This document shows, one piece after another, positions 43,401 through 53,699 of a stretch of DNA of 64,000 nucleotides. How positions within the stretch are numbered: the stretch's first letter is position 1; each line of letters begins with the position of its first letter. This DNA comes from Eurosta solidaginis (Eukaryota; Arthropoda; Insecta; Diptera; Tephritidae). The stretch lies in contig NC_090319.1 of the NCBI RefSeq assembly GCF_040869045.1, forward strand, positions 14,898,314-14,962,313. The letters run 5' to 3'. Below the pieces are notes generated by a model. That model was not told where the DNA came from, ran no database searches, and saw nothing but the letters and a program-made list of their open reading frames with translations. The position numbers were made by a program, and so were the translations under genes.

Positions 43401-46400
43401 TCCGGGATCCTGTCGGGGTCATTTTGGGACTTTTGCGGGATCATTTGGGGTCTCTTCCGGCATCATTTCTGGATGGTTTACGGGATCCGTCCGGGATCCT
43501 GTCGGGGTCATTTTGGGACTTTTGCGGGATCATTTGGGGTCTCTTCCGGCATCATTTCTGGATGGTTTACGGGATCCGTCCGGGACCCTGTCGGGGTCAT
43601 TTTGGGACTTTAGCGGGATCATTTGGGGTCTCTTCCGGCATCAATTCTGGATGGTTCACGGGATCCGTCCGGGACCCTGTCGGGGTCAATTTGGGACTTT
43701 AGCGGGATCATTTGGGGTCTCCTCCGGCATCATTTCTGGATGGTTTTCGGGGTCCGTCCGGGATCCCGTCGATGTCATTTCGGGACTATTTCGGCATCAT
43801 TTGGGGTACCTTCCGCTATCAATTCTAGATGGTTTAGGGGCTCCGTCCGGGATCCCGTCGGAGTCATTTCGGAATTTTTTCTCGACTAATACAGGATCAT
43901 TTGGGGACCCTTTCGGCATCATTTCTGGATAGTTTTAGGGATCCGTTCGGGATCCCGACGGGGTCATATCGGGACCATTTGGGGTACCTACCGGCATCAT
44001 TTCTGTATGGTTTTCGGGATCTGTCCGGGATCCTGTCGGGGTCATTTTGGGACTTTTGCGGGATCATTTGGGGTCTCTTCCGGCATCATTTCTGGATGGT
44101 TTTCGGGATCCGTCCGGGATCCTGTCGGGGTCATTTTGGGACTTTTGCGGGATCATTTGGGGTCTCTTCCGGCATCATTTCTGGATGGTTTACAGGATCC
44201 GTCCGGGATCCTGTCGGGGTCATTTTGAGACTTTTTCGGGATCATTTGGGGTCTCTTCCGGCATCATTTCTGTATGGTTTTCGGTATCCGTCCGGGATCC
44301 TGTCGGGGTCATTTTGGGACTTTTGCGGGATCATTTGGGGTCTCTTCCGGCATCATTTCTGGATGGTTTACGGGATCCGTCCGGGATCATGTCGGGGTCA
44401 TTTTGGGCCTTTTGCGGGATCATTTGGGTTCTCTTCCGGCATCATTTCTGGATGGTTTACGGGATCCGTCCGGGATCCTGCCGGGGTCATTTTGGGACTT
44501 TTGCGGGATCATTTGGGGTCTCTCCCGGCATCATTTCTGAATGGTTTTCGGGATCCGTCCGGGATCCTGTCGGGGTCATTTTGGGACTTTAGCGGCATCA
44601 TTTGGGGTCTCCTCCGGCATCATTTATGGATGGTTTTCGGGATCCGTCCGGGATCCTGTCGGGGTCATTTTGGGACCTTTGCGGGATCATTTGGGGTCTC
44701 TTCCGGCATCATTTCTAGATGGTTTTCGGGATCCGTCCGGGATACCGTCGATGTCATTTCGGGACTATTTCGGCATCATTTGGGGTACTTTCCGGTATCA
44801 ATTCTAGATGGTTTTAGGGATCCGTCCGGGATCCCGTAGGAGTCATTTCGGAACTTTTTCTCGACTAATACAGGATAATTTGGGGACCCTTTCGGCATCA
44901 TTTCTGGATAGTTTTAGTGATCCGTTCGGGATCCCGACGGGGTCATATCGGGACCCTTTGGGGTACCTACCGGCATCATTTCTGGATGGTTTACGGGATC
45001 CGTCCGGTACCCTGTAGGGGTCATTTTGGGACTTTAGCGGGATCATTTGGGGTCTCCTCCGGCATCATTTCTGGATGGTTTCCGGATCCATCCGGGATTC
45101 CGTCGGCGTAATTTCGGGACTTTTAGGGGGTTATTTGGGGACCTTTCCGACATCATTTCTGGATAGTTTTAGGGATCCGTTCGGGATCCCGTCGGGGTAA
45201 TTTCAGGACTTTTTCGGGATCCGCCCGTGATCCCGGCGGGGTCATTTCGGGACTATTTCGGGATCATTTGGGGTACCTAGATGGATAGTTTTCGGGATTC
45301 GTCCGGGATCCCGTCTGGATCATTTCAGGACTTTTTCGGGATCATTTGGGGTATCTTCCGGCCACTTTCCTAGATGGTTTTCGGTATCCGTCCGGGACCC
45401 TGTCGGGGCCATTTTGGGACTTTAGCGGGATCATTTGGGGTCTCCTCCGGCATCATTTCTGGATGGTTTACGGGATCCGTCCGGGATCCTGTCGGGGTCA
45501 TTTTGGGACTTTTGCGGGATCACTTGGGGGCTCTTCCGACATCATATCTGGACGGTTTTCGGGATCCGTCTGGGATCTCGACGGGGTCATTTGGCGACTT
45601 TTGCGGGATCATTTGGGGGCTCTTCCGGCATCATTTCTGGATGGTTTTCGGGATCCGTCCGGGATGCCGACGAGGTCATTTCGGGACTATTTCGGGATTA
45701 TTTGGGATACCTACCGGCATCATTTCTGGATGGTTTTTGGGATTCGTCAGGATCCCGTCAGGGTCATTTCGGGACTTTTTCTCGACTAATACGGGATCAT
45801 TTGCGGACCCTTTCGCCATCATTTCTGGATAGTTGTCGGGATCCCGTCACGGTCATTTCGGGACTATTAGGGGATCATTTGAGGACCTTTCCGGCATCAT
45901 TTCTGGATAGTTTTCAGAATCCTTTCGGGATACCATCAGGGTCATTTCGGGATCATTTAAGGATGGCTTTCAGGATTCGTCCGGGAACCCGTCAGGGTAA
46001 TTTCTGGACTTTTCCGAGACTATTTCGGGATCATCTTGGGACCTTCCTAAGATCATTTCTGGATGGATTTCGGGATCTGTCCGGTATCCCATCAGGGTCA
46101 TTTTGGTACTATTAGGTGATCATTTAAGGACCTTTCCGCATCACTTCTGAATGGTTTTCGGTATCCGTTCAGGATCCCGTCGGAATAATTGCTTGACTTT
46201 TTCGGGATCATTTGGGGTCCCTTACGGCAACATTTCTGGATGGTTTTTGGGAATCGTCCGGCATCCCGTCGGGGTCATTTTGGGACTTTTTCTCGACTAA
46301 TACGGGATCATTTGCAGGCCCTTTCGGCATCATTTCTAAATAGTTGTCGGGATCCGTTCGGGATCCCGTTAGGGTATTTTCGGAACTATTAGGAGATCAT

Positions 46401-48750
46401 TTGAGGACCTTTCCGCATCACTTCTGAATGGTTTCCGGTATCCGTTCAGGATCCCGTCGGAATAATTGCTTGACTTTTTCGGGATCATTTGGGGTCCCTT
46501 CCGGCATCATTTCTGGATGGTTTTTGGGAATCGTCCGGCATCCCGTCGGGGTTATTTCGGGACTTTTTCTCGACTAATACGGGATAATTTGCGGGCCCTT
46601 TCGGTACTATTTCTGGATAGCTTTCGGGATCCGTTCGGGATCCCGTCAGGGTCTTTTCGAAACCTTTCCGGCATCATTTCTGGATAGTTTTCGGGATCCT
46701 TTCGGGGTCCCATCAGGGTCATTTCGGGACTTTTTCGGCAACATTTAAGATTTGTTTTCAGGATTCGTCCGGGAACCCGTCAGGGTAATTTCTGGACTTT
46801 TCCGAGACTATTTCGGAGTCATTTTGGGACCTTCCAAAGATCATTTCTGGATGGACTTCGGGATCAGCCAGGGATGCCGTCAGGGTCATTTTGGGACTAT
46901 TAGATGATCATTTGAGGACCTTTCCGGCATCACTTCTGCATGGTTTTCGGTATCCGTTCAGGATCCCGTCGGGACTTTTTCGGGATCATTTGGGGTCCTC
47001 CGGCATCATTTCTGGATGGTTTTTGGGATTCGTCCGGTATACCGTCGGGGTCATTTTGGGACTTTTTCTCTACTAATACGGGATCATTTGCAGGCCCTTT
47101 CGGCATCATTTCTAAATAGTTGTCGGGATCCCGTTAGGGTATTTTCGGAACTATTAGGAGATCATTTGAGGACCTTTCCGGCATCATTTCTGGATAGTTT
47201 TCGGGATCCTTTCGGGGTCCCGTCAGGGTCATTTCGGGACTTTTTCGGGATCATTTAAGGATGGCTTTCAGGTTTCGTCCGGGGACCCGTCAGGGTAATT
47301 TCTGGACTTTTCCGAGACTATTTCAGGATCATTTTGGGACCTTCCCAAGATCATTTCTGGATGGATTTCGGGATCAGTCAGCGATGCCGTCAGGGTAATT
47401 TTGGGACTATTAGGTGATCATTTGAGGACCTTTCCGGCATCACTTCTGGATGGTTTTCGGTATCCGTTCAGGATCCCGTCGGAATCATTGCGGGACTTTT
47501 TCGGGATCAATTGGGGTCCCTCCCAAGATCATTTCTGGATGGATTTCGGGATCTGTCCGGGATCCCGTCAGGGTCATTTAGGGATGCGTTCGAGATCCCG
47601 TCAGGGTCATTTCGGGACTTCTTCGGGACTATATCGGGATCTTTTCTGGATGGTTTACGGGATCCGTCCAGGATCCCTTAAGGGTAATTTTGGGATTATT
47701 AGGTGATCATTTGAGGACCTTTCCGGCATCACTTCTGGATGATTTTCGGTATCCGTTCGGGATCCTGTCGAATCATTGCGGGACTTTTTCGGAATCATTT
47801 GGGATCCCTTCCGGCATCATTTCTGGATGGTTTTCGGTATCCGTCGGGGTCATTTGGGGACTATTTCGGGATCATTTGGGGTACCTACCAGCATCATTTC
47901 TGGATGATTTTCGGTATCCGTTCGGGATCCCGTCGGAATCAATGCGGGACTTTTTCGGAATCATTTGGGATCCCTTCCGGCATCATTTCTGGATGGTTTT
48001 CGGGATTTGTCCGGGATCCCGTCAGGGTTATTTCGGGATCATTTGGTGATCCTCTAGGGGTCGTTTCGTGACTTTTTCTGTATTATTTTGGGATCATTTG
48101 GGGCCCTTCCGGCATAATTTCTTGATGGTTTGCCGGATCCATCAGGGTCATTTCGGGACCATTTTGGGATCATTTGGGGAACCTGTCGAGATCATTTCTG
48201 GATCCGTCCGGGATGCCGTAGGAGCCATTTCGGGATTTTTTGTTACTTTTCCGGGATAGTTTTTGGACCCTTCCGGGATCATTTCTGGATCTGTGAGGGA
48301 TCCCATCTGGGTCATTTCCGGACTATTTCGGGATCATTTTGGGATCCTTCCGGAATCATTTCTGTTTGGTTTTTGCGATGCGTCGTGGATCCCCTCGGAG
48401 CCATTTCGGAACTTTTTCTGGAGTATGTGGGGATAATTTAGGGACCCTTCCTGGATATTTTCTGGATGGTTTTTGAGATCCGCCCGGGAGCCCGTCAGGG
48501 TCATTTCGGAACCTTTTCGGGATCATTTTGGAACACCTTCAGGGATCATTTCTGTGTGGTTCTCTGGATACGTCTAGAATCGTGTCGTTGTCATTTCGGG
48601 TTTTTTTGGGACTATTCTGGGAACTTTTGGAGACCCTTTCGGGGCATTTCTGGATGGTTTTCGGGATCCGTCCTCGATAGCGTTGGGGTCATTTCGTAAC
48701 TTTTTCTGGATAATATCGGGATCATTTGGGATCCTATCAGGTTATCAGCT
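40500..48750 (+). repeat. About 90 copies of an 89-bp tandem unit, stop-free in all forward frames
   Basis: The consensus unit contains GGATGGTTTTCGGGATCCGT, CCGGGATCCTGTCGGGGTCA and TTTGGGGTCTCTTCCGGCAT. It has no TAA, TAG or TGA in any of the three forward frames, and 89 is not a multiple of three. A ribosome would read FRDPSGILSGSFWDF-, FGIRPGSCRGHFGTF- and SGSVRDPVGVILGLL-type peptides in turn. This explains the overlapping frames of up to 360 residues at 41-45 kb. Units in the middle (41.1-44.8 kb) are near identical, while those from 46 kb on are more variable. No start context, splice site or domain supports a gene. Confidence 0.95.
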
Positions 48751-48900
48751 CATTTAGTTCTTTTTTTTTACTCAATTACAAAAATAAAATGCATTAGACA
48801 GAAAACAAAATTTTAAACAGATAACTTGATAAGCAGGCTAACGCGAATAACCCATATATTTTAATTTATCCTTGCGGACGTGGCCGCGGGTAAAGGCTAG

Positions 48901-49145
48901 TATATGCATATGTTTAATAAAAGACAGCAAATGTTTTTAAACAATATATGAATATATATTTGTCGAATGGTTTGTATTGCCGGTATTTCGACTTCAATCT
49001 GAAGTCATCTTCAGGACTGAAAAACGAAAAGCATTTATTGAGACACACATACATAATTATACAATTATCACAAGTGCCAACTTACATTTATGACTGCACC
49101 TGGTCGACTAACTTTATATTTTATATTTTAACAAACAAGGGTAAA
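48901..49145 (+). mobile_element. Penelope-like element LTR fragment (right of the Helitron)
   Basis: It is the complement of 57733-57900: TATGCATATGTTTAATAAA, AGACAGCAAATG, then ATTTCGACTTCAATCTGAAG. It ends after ACAAACAAGGGT, where the copy at 57.7 kb continues into the RT gene. Thus it is a separate, inverted LTR-type piece without coding sequence. Confidence 0.75.
48986..49014 (-). ncRNA. Hammerhead-ribozyme-like core in Penelope LTR (left copy)
   Basis: On the minus strand: CTGAAGA, then a 6-bp hairpin GACTTC/GAAGTC, then GAAA. This is the catalytic core order CUGANGA-stem II-GAAA. Stem III looks very short, as in minimal hammerheads of Penelope-like elements. Confidence 0.5.
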
Positions 49146-49448
49146 AGAAGAACATTAAAAAATGTTAACAATAAAATACAGTAATCGTAAATACGTTTTT
49201 ATACAAACAACAATACATTAAATCTCCAACAGTAAGCGACGCTCAAATCAGCAGCAGGTGAACAGTTGTGCAAACGAAGTAACACCAGGCTTCGGAAATG
49301 ACATTTCATGAATTATACTAAATCCACTCAAAAATCGTACTGTTTTATTCAAAATGTACTGAATTTTTTTGTGTATGGATTTACATATATTGCACTATTA
49401 TTCATTTACTTTTTTTTTACTTTTTTGTACCAAAATAAAAATACGTGC
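49146..49448. other. Unassigned
   Basis: A/T-rich; no feature seen. Confidence 0.5.
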
Positions 49449-49452
49449 TTAA

Positions 49453-49761
49453 CCGTCCTGTTCATTAATAATTTTTCTTCTTAGTTCGCATGGCTGGGTA
49501 TACGGGTACCACAAGGCAGTTCATACGTGAGAACTACTAGTGGTACATGGGTATCTCAGCCATGAGAAATAGTAATAAAAAATAATTTATTAAAAAAATC
49601 ATCTGTATGAAATTATATTTAAAAAATTTTCTCTCCTTTTTGTAGACAACTTATTCCCATAGGATGACACAAAATTGTAACTCGTTTCTATTTGTAGATT
49701 ATGTAAAAATTGTTTTTGAATATGCAAAAGATACTCGGGTAGCCATCTATGAACAGGACGG
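49453..49761. mobile_element. piggyBac-type MITE (309 bp) with internal palindrome
   Basis: 13-bp perfect TIRs CCGTCCTGTTCAT...ATGAACAGGACGG lie next to TTAA on the left (49449-49452) and GTAA on the right, probably a mutated TTAA. The interior has a second inverted repeat, CATGGCTGGGTATACGGGTA against its complement around 49489-49563. No coding. Confidence 0.65.
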
Positions 49762-49765
49762 GTAA

Positions 49766-50485
49766 TGTACATATGTATTCATTTGAAATTAATTTTTCTT
49801 TTTATTTAGAAGGAAACATTTTTTTTAGTTCAATAAGAGTTTTTGAAAAACATAAATATTCTTTTCTCATACATAAAATATACTGTTATTACATCGGTAT
49901 ATTTTAAATATCTGCATATATGTATGTATGTTTGCGGGGGGAATATGGCACCCGTGTCGTAGGGCGCGATCGCACGCAAATATAAGAAATAAAAAGAGAA
50001 GAAGTAATACCGAGTAGTTACAATTTATTTATAAAAGATAAATATTTCACAATATTTGTTCAGGCTGGTGAAGCACTCACAGACTTCCTGTTCGTCAGGA
50101 AAGCTAATTATTTCACAGTATACTCGCAACTCAAAGCGTACAATTCTAATGTTATTAATCCAAATGCGCATGGATGAGCGCGATAAAGCTTCAGAAAAAG
50201 TTATATTGATTAAAGAGCAAAATTAATGAAATCGAAAATTCACTCTTGGTAAATTCACATTTATGGAAACTATTAATTTGCGAATATTAATTACAATGAC
50301 AAAATCGCAACTTAGTAAAAATGGAAAATGTTGAAAATGGTTGGTTTATACTACTCACCTGGGGCTAGCTGCTGGCTCGTGAACGTTCCAAAAAAGAAAA
50401 GAAAGATTTAAAAACGAAAAAGGTCCACACCACCTGCCGATAGCCAACTTTCGTCGAGTTTTTCCCCTTTGAAGTTAGCGCTCGG
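49766..50485. other. Unassigned host DNA left of the hAT relic
   Basis: No gene recognised. The last 8 bases (GCGCTCGG) would be the left half of a hAT target duplication if the right end survived. Confidence 0.4.
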
Positions 50486-51021
50486 CAGGGGTGGGCCGTT
50501 ACCGGTAAATAATAATATTGCCAAAAAATGTGCATTAGGGTGGTAGCGAATATTTAGGCTGGTGGCCTAAACATGTATGTATGTTTGTTAATCAAAAAAC
50601 TTTTCATCCTCGTCAACGATTAAACTTTGTTCACGACTAACTCCCTTATCAATTTGCATATTATGACAACATTGCGCCCTGGTCTTAATAAAATCCTTTG
50701 TTTTTATTAAAGAAGAAACTGATTCAACAAGTAAACGATTTCTACACCTGGTTTTAATTATATTTTGTTTCTAAAATATTCTTTCAACATTCGCTGAAGA
50801 ATGTGAAATTGATAAAACCCCCTGTGCAATTCTGTATATATTTGCAAAAAACGGCTCTTTCAGTACATTTTTCAATAACTCAGAATTGCAATGATTTTTA
50901 AGAGCACGCAATTCTTCGTGTTCTGACAGGGCTCGATATTCCAAATTAATTTCCTCGATTTTACAATTTCACATGTAGGAAATAATTTAGCAACCAGTGG
51001 AACAATGCTAGTTACTTCTCT
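50486..51021 (-). pseudogene. hAT transposase relic, C-terminal dimerisation part
   Basis: The terminus CAGGGGTGGGCCGTTACCGG at 50486 is a plausible hAT TIR. On the minus strand the region reads VPLVAKLFPT and SISHSSANVERIF, then CRNRLLVESVSSLIKTKD, the conserved dimerisation region near the end of hAT transposases, with stops and a degraded spot after ERIF. The N-terminal continuation is at 53497-53250. Confidence 0.75.
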
Positions 51022-51069
51022 AGGGCCTGTATTACGTGTTACGATCCGTGATCGAAACTCATTTTTTAA

Positions 51070-53071
51070 CCCTTTACCGCCGGAGTTTTATTTCTGTTCC
51101 TAGGATATTTTTTTTGCTTTTTATTTTCAAAATGTGAAAACAACGTTAAAAAACATGTTCTGCATACTTAAAAAATCGCTATGTCCTTTCGTTATCCTGG
51201 GATATATTATCCCAATAAGGTTTTATGTTGGGACATATTATCCCAATAAGGTGTTATATATAATATTTGGAAATAAAAAATATATCAAGTTGAGGAACCA
51301 CTAATTTTGAAATAGTCCAAGCATTTACAGTGGAAAGCATCAGAACTTTGAAAAATACTTTCTTCCACCACCTCTGAGATTTTCGATTTAGATCGTATAC
51401 AGCTGATTTTTGATCGGCCAGGTCTACGCCGCCCATTATACGGTTATAGTCCACAATAGCTAAGGGACAACCAACTTCTTTCTTTTTACCATCCTTTTGT
51501 TTCCTGTTTACGGTGGATATTATTGGTTTGTGGCAGTTCGAAACTACTAGTACTTCCTTGGAATCCATATAGCGTGTAGCCAAAATTCCATCACAGCTTA
51601 TTTGGAACTGCTTTGACCACGTACAAGTCGCGACTCGAACTCCGGAGTTTCTTTTCGATTGCGCATATATGTTCCAACGGACGCAAAAGGAATAGATTTC
51701 ATTAATGAAATTGATGTGAAAAATCAGTCGAATGCAAAAGCTTATCACGGATAGTGCCAGCTAGTTTTGTAACAACCCTTTCCCCAAGTGAGCCAGCAAT
51801 ATATGGAGTGATCTCCTTACCGGTATATACATTAAAATCGTACGTATGTCCGGTTTTTGCATCGCATCGTAACCAAATTTTTACACCGTGCTTCATTGGT
51901 TTCATTGTATTGTTTTAGACTAGACCGACCTTTGAATTTGGCCACACATTCGTCGATGGATTGAAATGAACTGTCACTTCTGTTACGCATGAAGCTGTTT
52001 TTCATGCATGCAATGACTTCAGCAATGTAGTAATCTTTTGCAGCATTGTTTGGTTTGTCGCAATCATTCAAATATAATTTCGAAGAAAGAAATGTGAAGC
52101 GATCACGAGAAATACTATTTCTTATCATTTCATTTCCCATGGAGGCAGGTTTGTTCCAATAATCATGTACAGACGGCACATGATTATAGTGCATTACTCT
52201 AATTACACCTAGGAATACCAATATTTCATATTCATCCGTTAGGGCCCTTTTTGGAAAAAACTTTCTGAATATTTTGAATTCGGTAGAACCTCGGGGTAAA
52301 GTTACCAGAACTTGCGGATCTCTTTCAAAAGGCATTTCAAATTTCGGTTCAAAGTTTACCGCTTCTGTTATGTTGGTCCAGGTAGCAACGGCAACTGCTT
52401 CATTTGCGTCTTTTTCACATAGTTCTCCTTCCTCTTGAGAAATTGCACCTAAGTTATCTTCCGGCTGTTCTTCGTCGTCCGATTCAGAATAGGGAGCATC
52501 GCCGCCATCTTCTTCTTCTGCTTCTGTCACATTTTCATTGTCAGACGAAGGCATATAGCTGCTCTCAGAAGGGCTAAAATCTTCATCGTCGGAGCTTTCG
52601 CACAATATGTCTGCCACCTCTTTTTCTGTGTACTTCCTTTTCGACATCTATTAAAAACAATATAGGGATAAATAAATCCCACATTAAACACATATTGGGA
52701 CAATATATCCCACGAATTGAAAGTTTGTATAAAACTCACCATTCTGAATATTTTTTAAATATTTTAGGCAAAATTCAAGCAACAATTTCCAAAATATACA
52801 CACTATTTCGCTTTACACAACGTGGCTAACGGTAAATACGTACTTTTGACAACTTTTGTTCTGCCAGATCAGCGAAATTTCCAACCATGCTGTGGCAGAC
52901 TTGACCAGTACTGCCAAATGCCATATATTTATTATACGATGAGAGATTTTTATTATAAACAAAACCCAAATCTTGTATTGGGACATTTCAGATACAAGTT
53001 TTCATTCATAAAAAAAATATATTTTATTTCGAATGCAGCTGGGACATATTGTCCCAGTAGGCGCGAAAGGG
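51070..53071 (-). mobile_element. piggyBac-like transposon (2,002 bp)
   Basis: Flanked by TTAA on both sides (51066-51069, 53072-53075). TIRs are CCCTTTACCGCC and the inverse of CCCTTTCGCGCC. Subterminal copies of GGGACATATTATCCCA-like words occur near both ends (51202-51250, 53040-53055), likely transposase-binding repeats. It carries a degraded transposase on the minus strand. Confidence 0.9.
51254..52647 (-). pseudogene. piggyBac transposase, frameshifted
   Basis: The start MSKRKYTEKEVADIL at 52647 opens an acidic N-terminal region, then NKPASMGNEMIRNSISRDRF and SIDECVAKFKGRSSLKQY (first catalytic Asp region). The frame is then lost and MKHGVKIWLRCDAKTGHTYD follows in a second frame (51905-51702). 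A third frame (51748-51254) has CDGILATRYMDSKEVLVVSN and NRIMGGVDLADQKSAVYDLN (last catalytic Asp) with the SQRWWKKVFFKV block. The DNFF-type second catalytic motif is not visible and the C-terminal cysteine-rich domain is missing. At least two frameshifts make it inactive. Relatives are usually 550-600 residues. Confidence 0.9.
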
Positions 53072-53249
53072 TTAAATCACAATAGCTCTTAAAATGTGGA
53101 TCGGATTAATGACTTATTTAAACTAGCAAAAAATAGTACTCGTTAGATCCAGTCTTTATTATAATTTTTAAAACAAGTTGACAGTTGCATAGTTATTGCT
53201 TGAGTGAAAATGGTTTTCAGTCACTGATCGTAACACGTAATACGGCCCT

Positions 53250-53497
53250 GATAATACAGTTTCAGGAGCAAGCTTTGCGACCCAATTCAAATTTTCATTA
53301 CCAAAGTCAATTTTCGTCTGTAGGTTTTTACAAAACTCCGTGTAAAATAGTTTGTAGTTTAGTTTAAAATTTTGAATATCTTGTTTTTCCAATAAATTTT
53401 TACAAATGAATAGATCTACTTCAGCGCCGCAATATATACTATCAATATCCATATGGTTTTTGTTTACATCTATTTTATAAATAGTAGTGTTATCCAA
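53250..53497 (-). pseudogene. hAT transposase relic, upstream part
   Basis: The minus strand reads CGAEVDLFICKNLLEKQ, FYTEFCKNLQTKIDFGNENL and ends APETVLSG exactly where the inserted TIR element begins. The conserved order in relatives (…P-x-x-V-x-SG then …P-L-x-x-x-F-P) is restored if 51022-53249 is skipped. The hAT 5' end is not found, so the copy is truncated. Confidence 0.72.
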
Positions 53498-53699
53498 ATA
53501 TTCTTTTTGATTTCAGTGAAAACAGGTGGGTTTCATACATATGTATGTAGGTACATATTATTTCAAACTAATTATTGCTTGAAAAGTCGTATGTGATAAA
53601 GAGAGACAGTGCTAATCGAACTACTAGTGCAAGTACACAGATGAAAAGAACGTTGTCGTTTGTTCGAAAGAAGGTTGCCATAGCGTCAAAACACATTCA
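53498..53699. other. Unassigned
   Basis: Short stretch between the hAT relic and the next inverted repeat; nothing recognised. Confidence 0.4.

Larger units (their letters stand above)
39652..48900 (+). mobile_element. Non-autonomous Helitron (9.25 kb) carrying a giant tandem array
   Basis: The 5' end is TCTAATATATATTATAAATG and the 3' end is a GC-rich hairpin (GCGGACGTGGCCGC) then GGGTAAAGGCTAG. It lies between A (39651) and T (48901). 5'-TC, a 3' hairpin about 10 bases from CTRR, and A/T insertion without duplication are the defining Helitron features. The empty site is visible in the Penelope-like copy at about 57900. The 5' segment holds an 8-bp repeat, several CTCGACCGATTTGGATGAAA-type lines and C-rich GGGGCGTGGTCCCCGCCCC. 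No Rep-helicase gene is present. Confidence 0.9.
51022..53249. mobile_element. Short TIR element inserted in the hAT relic and itself split by piggyBac
   Basis: Ends AGGGCCTGTATTACGTGTTA and the inverse of AGGGCCGTATTACGTGTTAC. Without the 2-kb piggyBac it is only about 222 bp. No coding capacity; the superfamily is not clear to me. Confidence 0.65.

Noticed and set aside
40514..46115. Many long overlapping forward ORFs (up to 360 residues) rich in G, S, F, D, R
   Set aside because: All are translations of the same stop-free 89-bp repeat in three frames; no start context, domain, splice signal or conservation beyond the DNA repeat.
53168..53249. C-terminal residues of the 109-residue hAT frame after LSG
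   Set aside because: They are translated from the inserted TIR element, not from the hAT gene.
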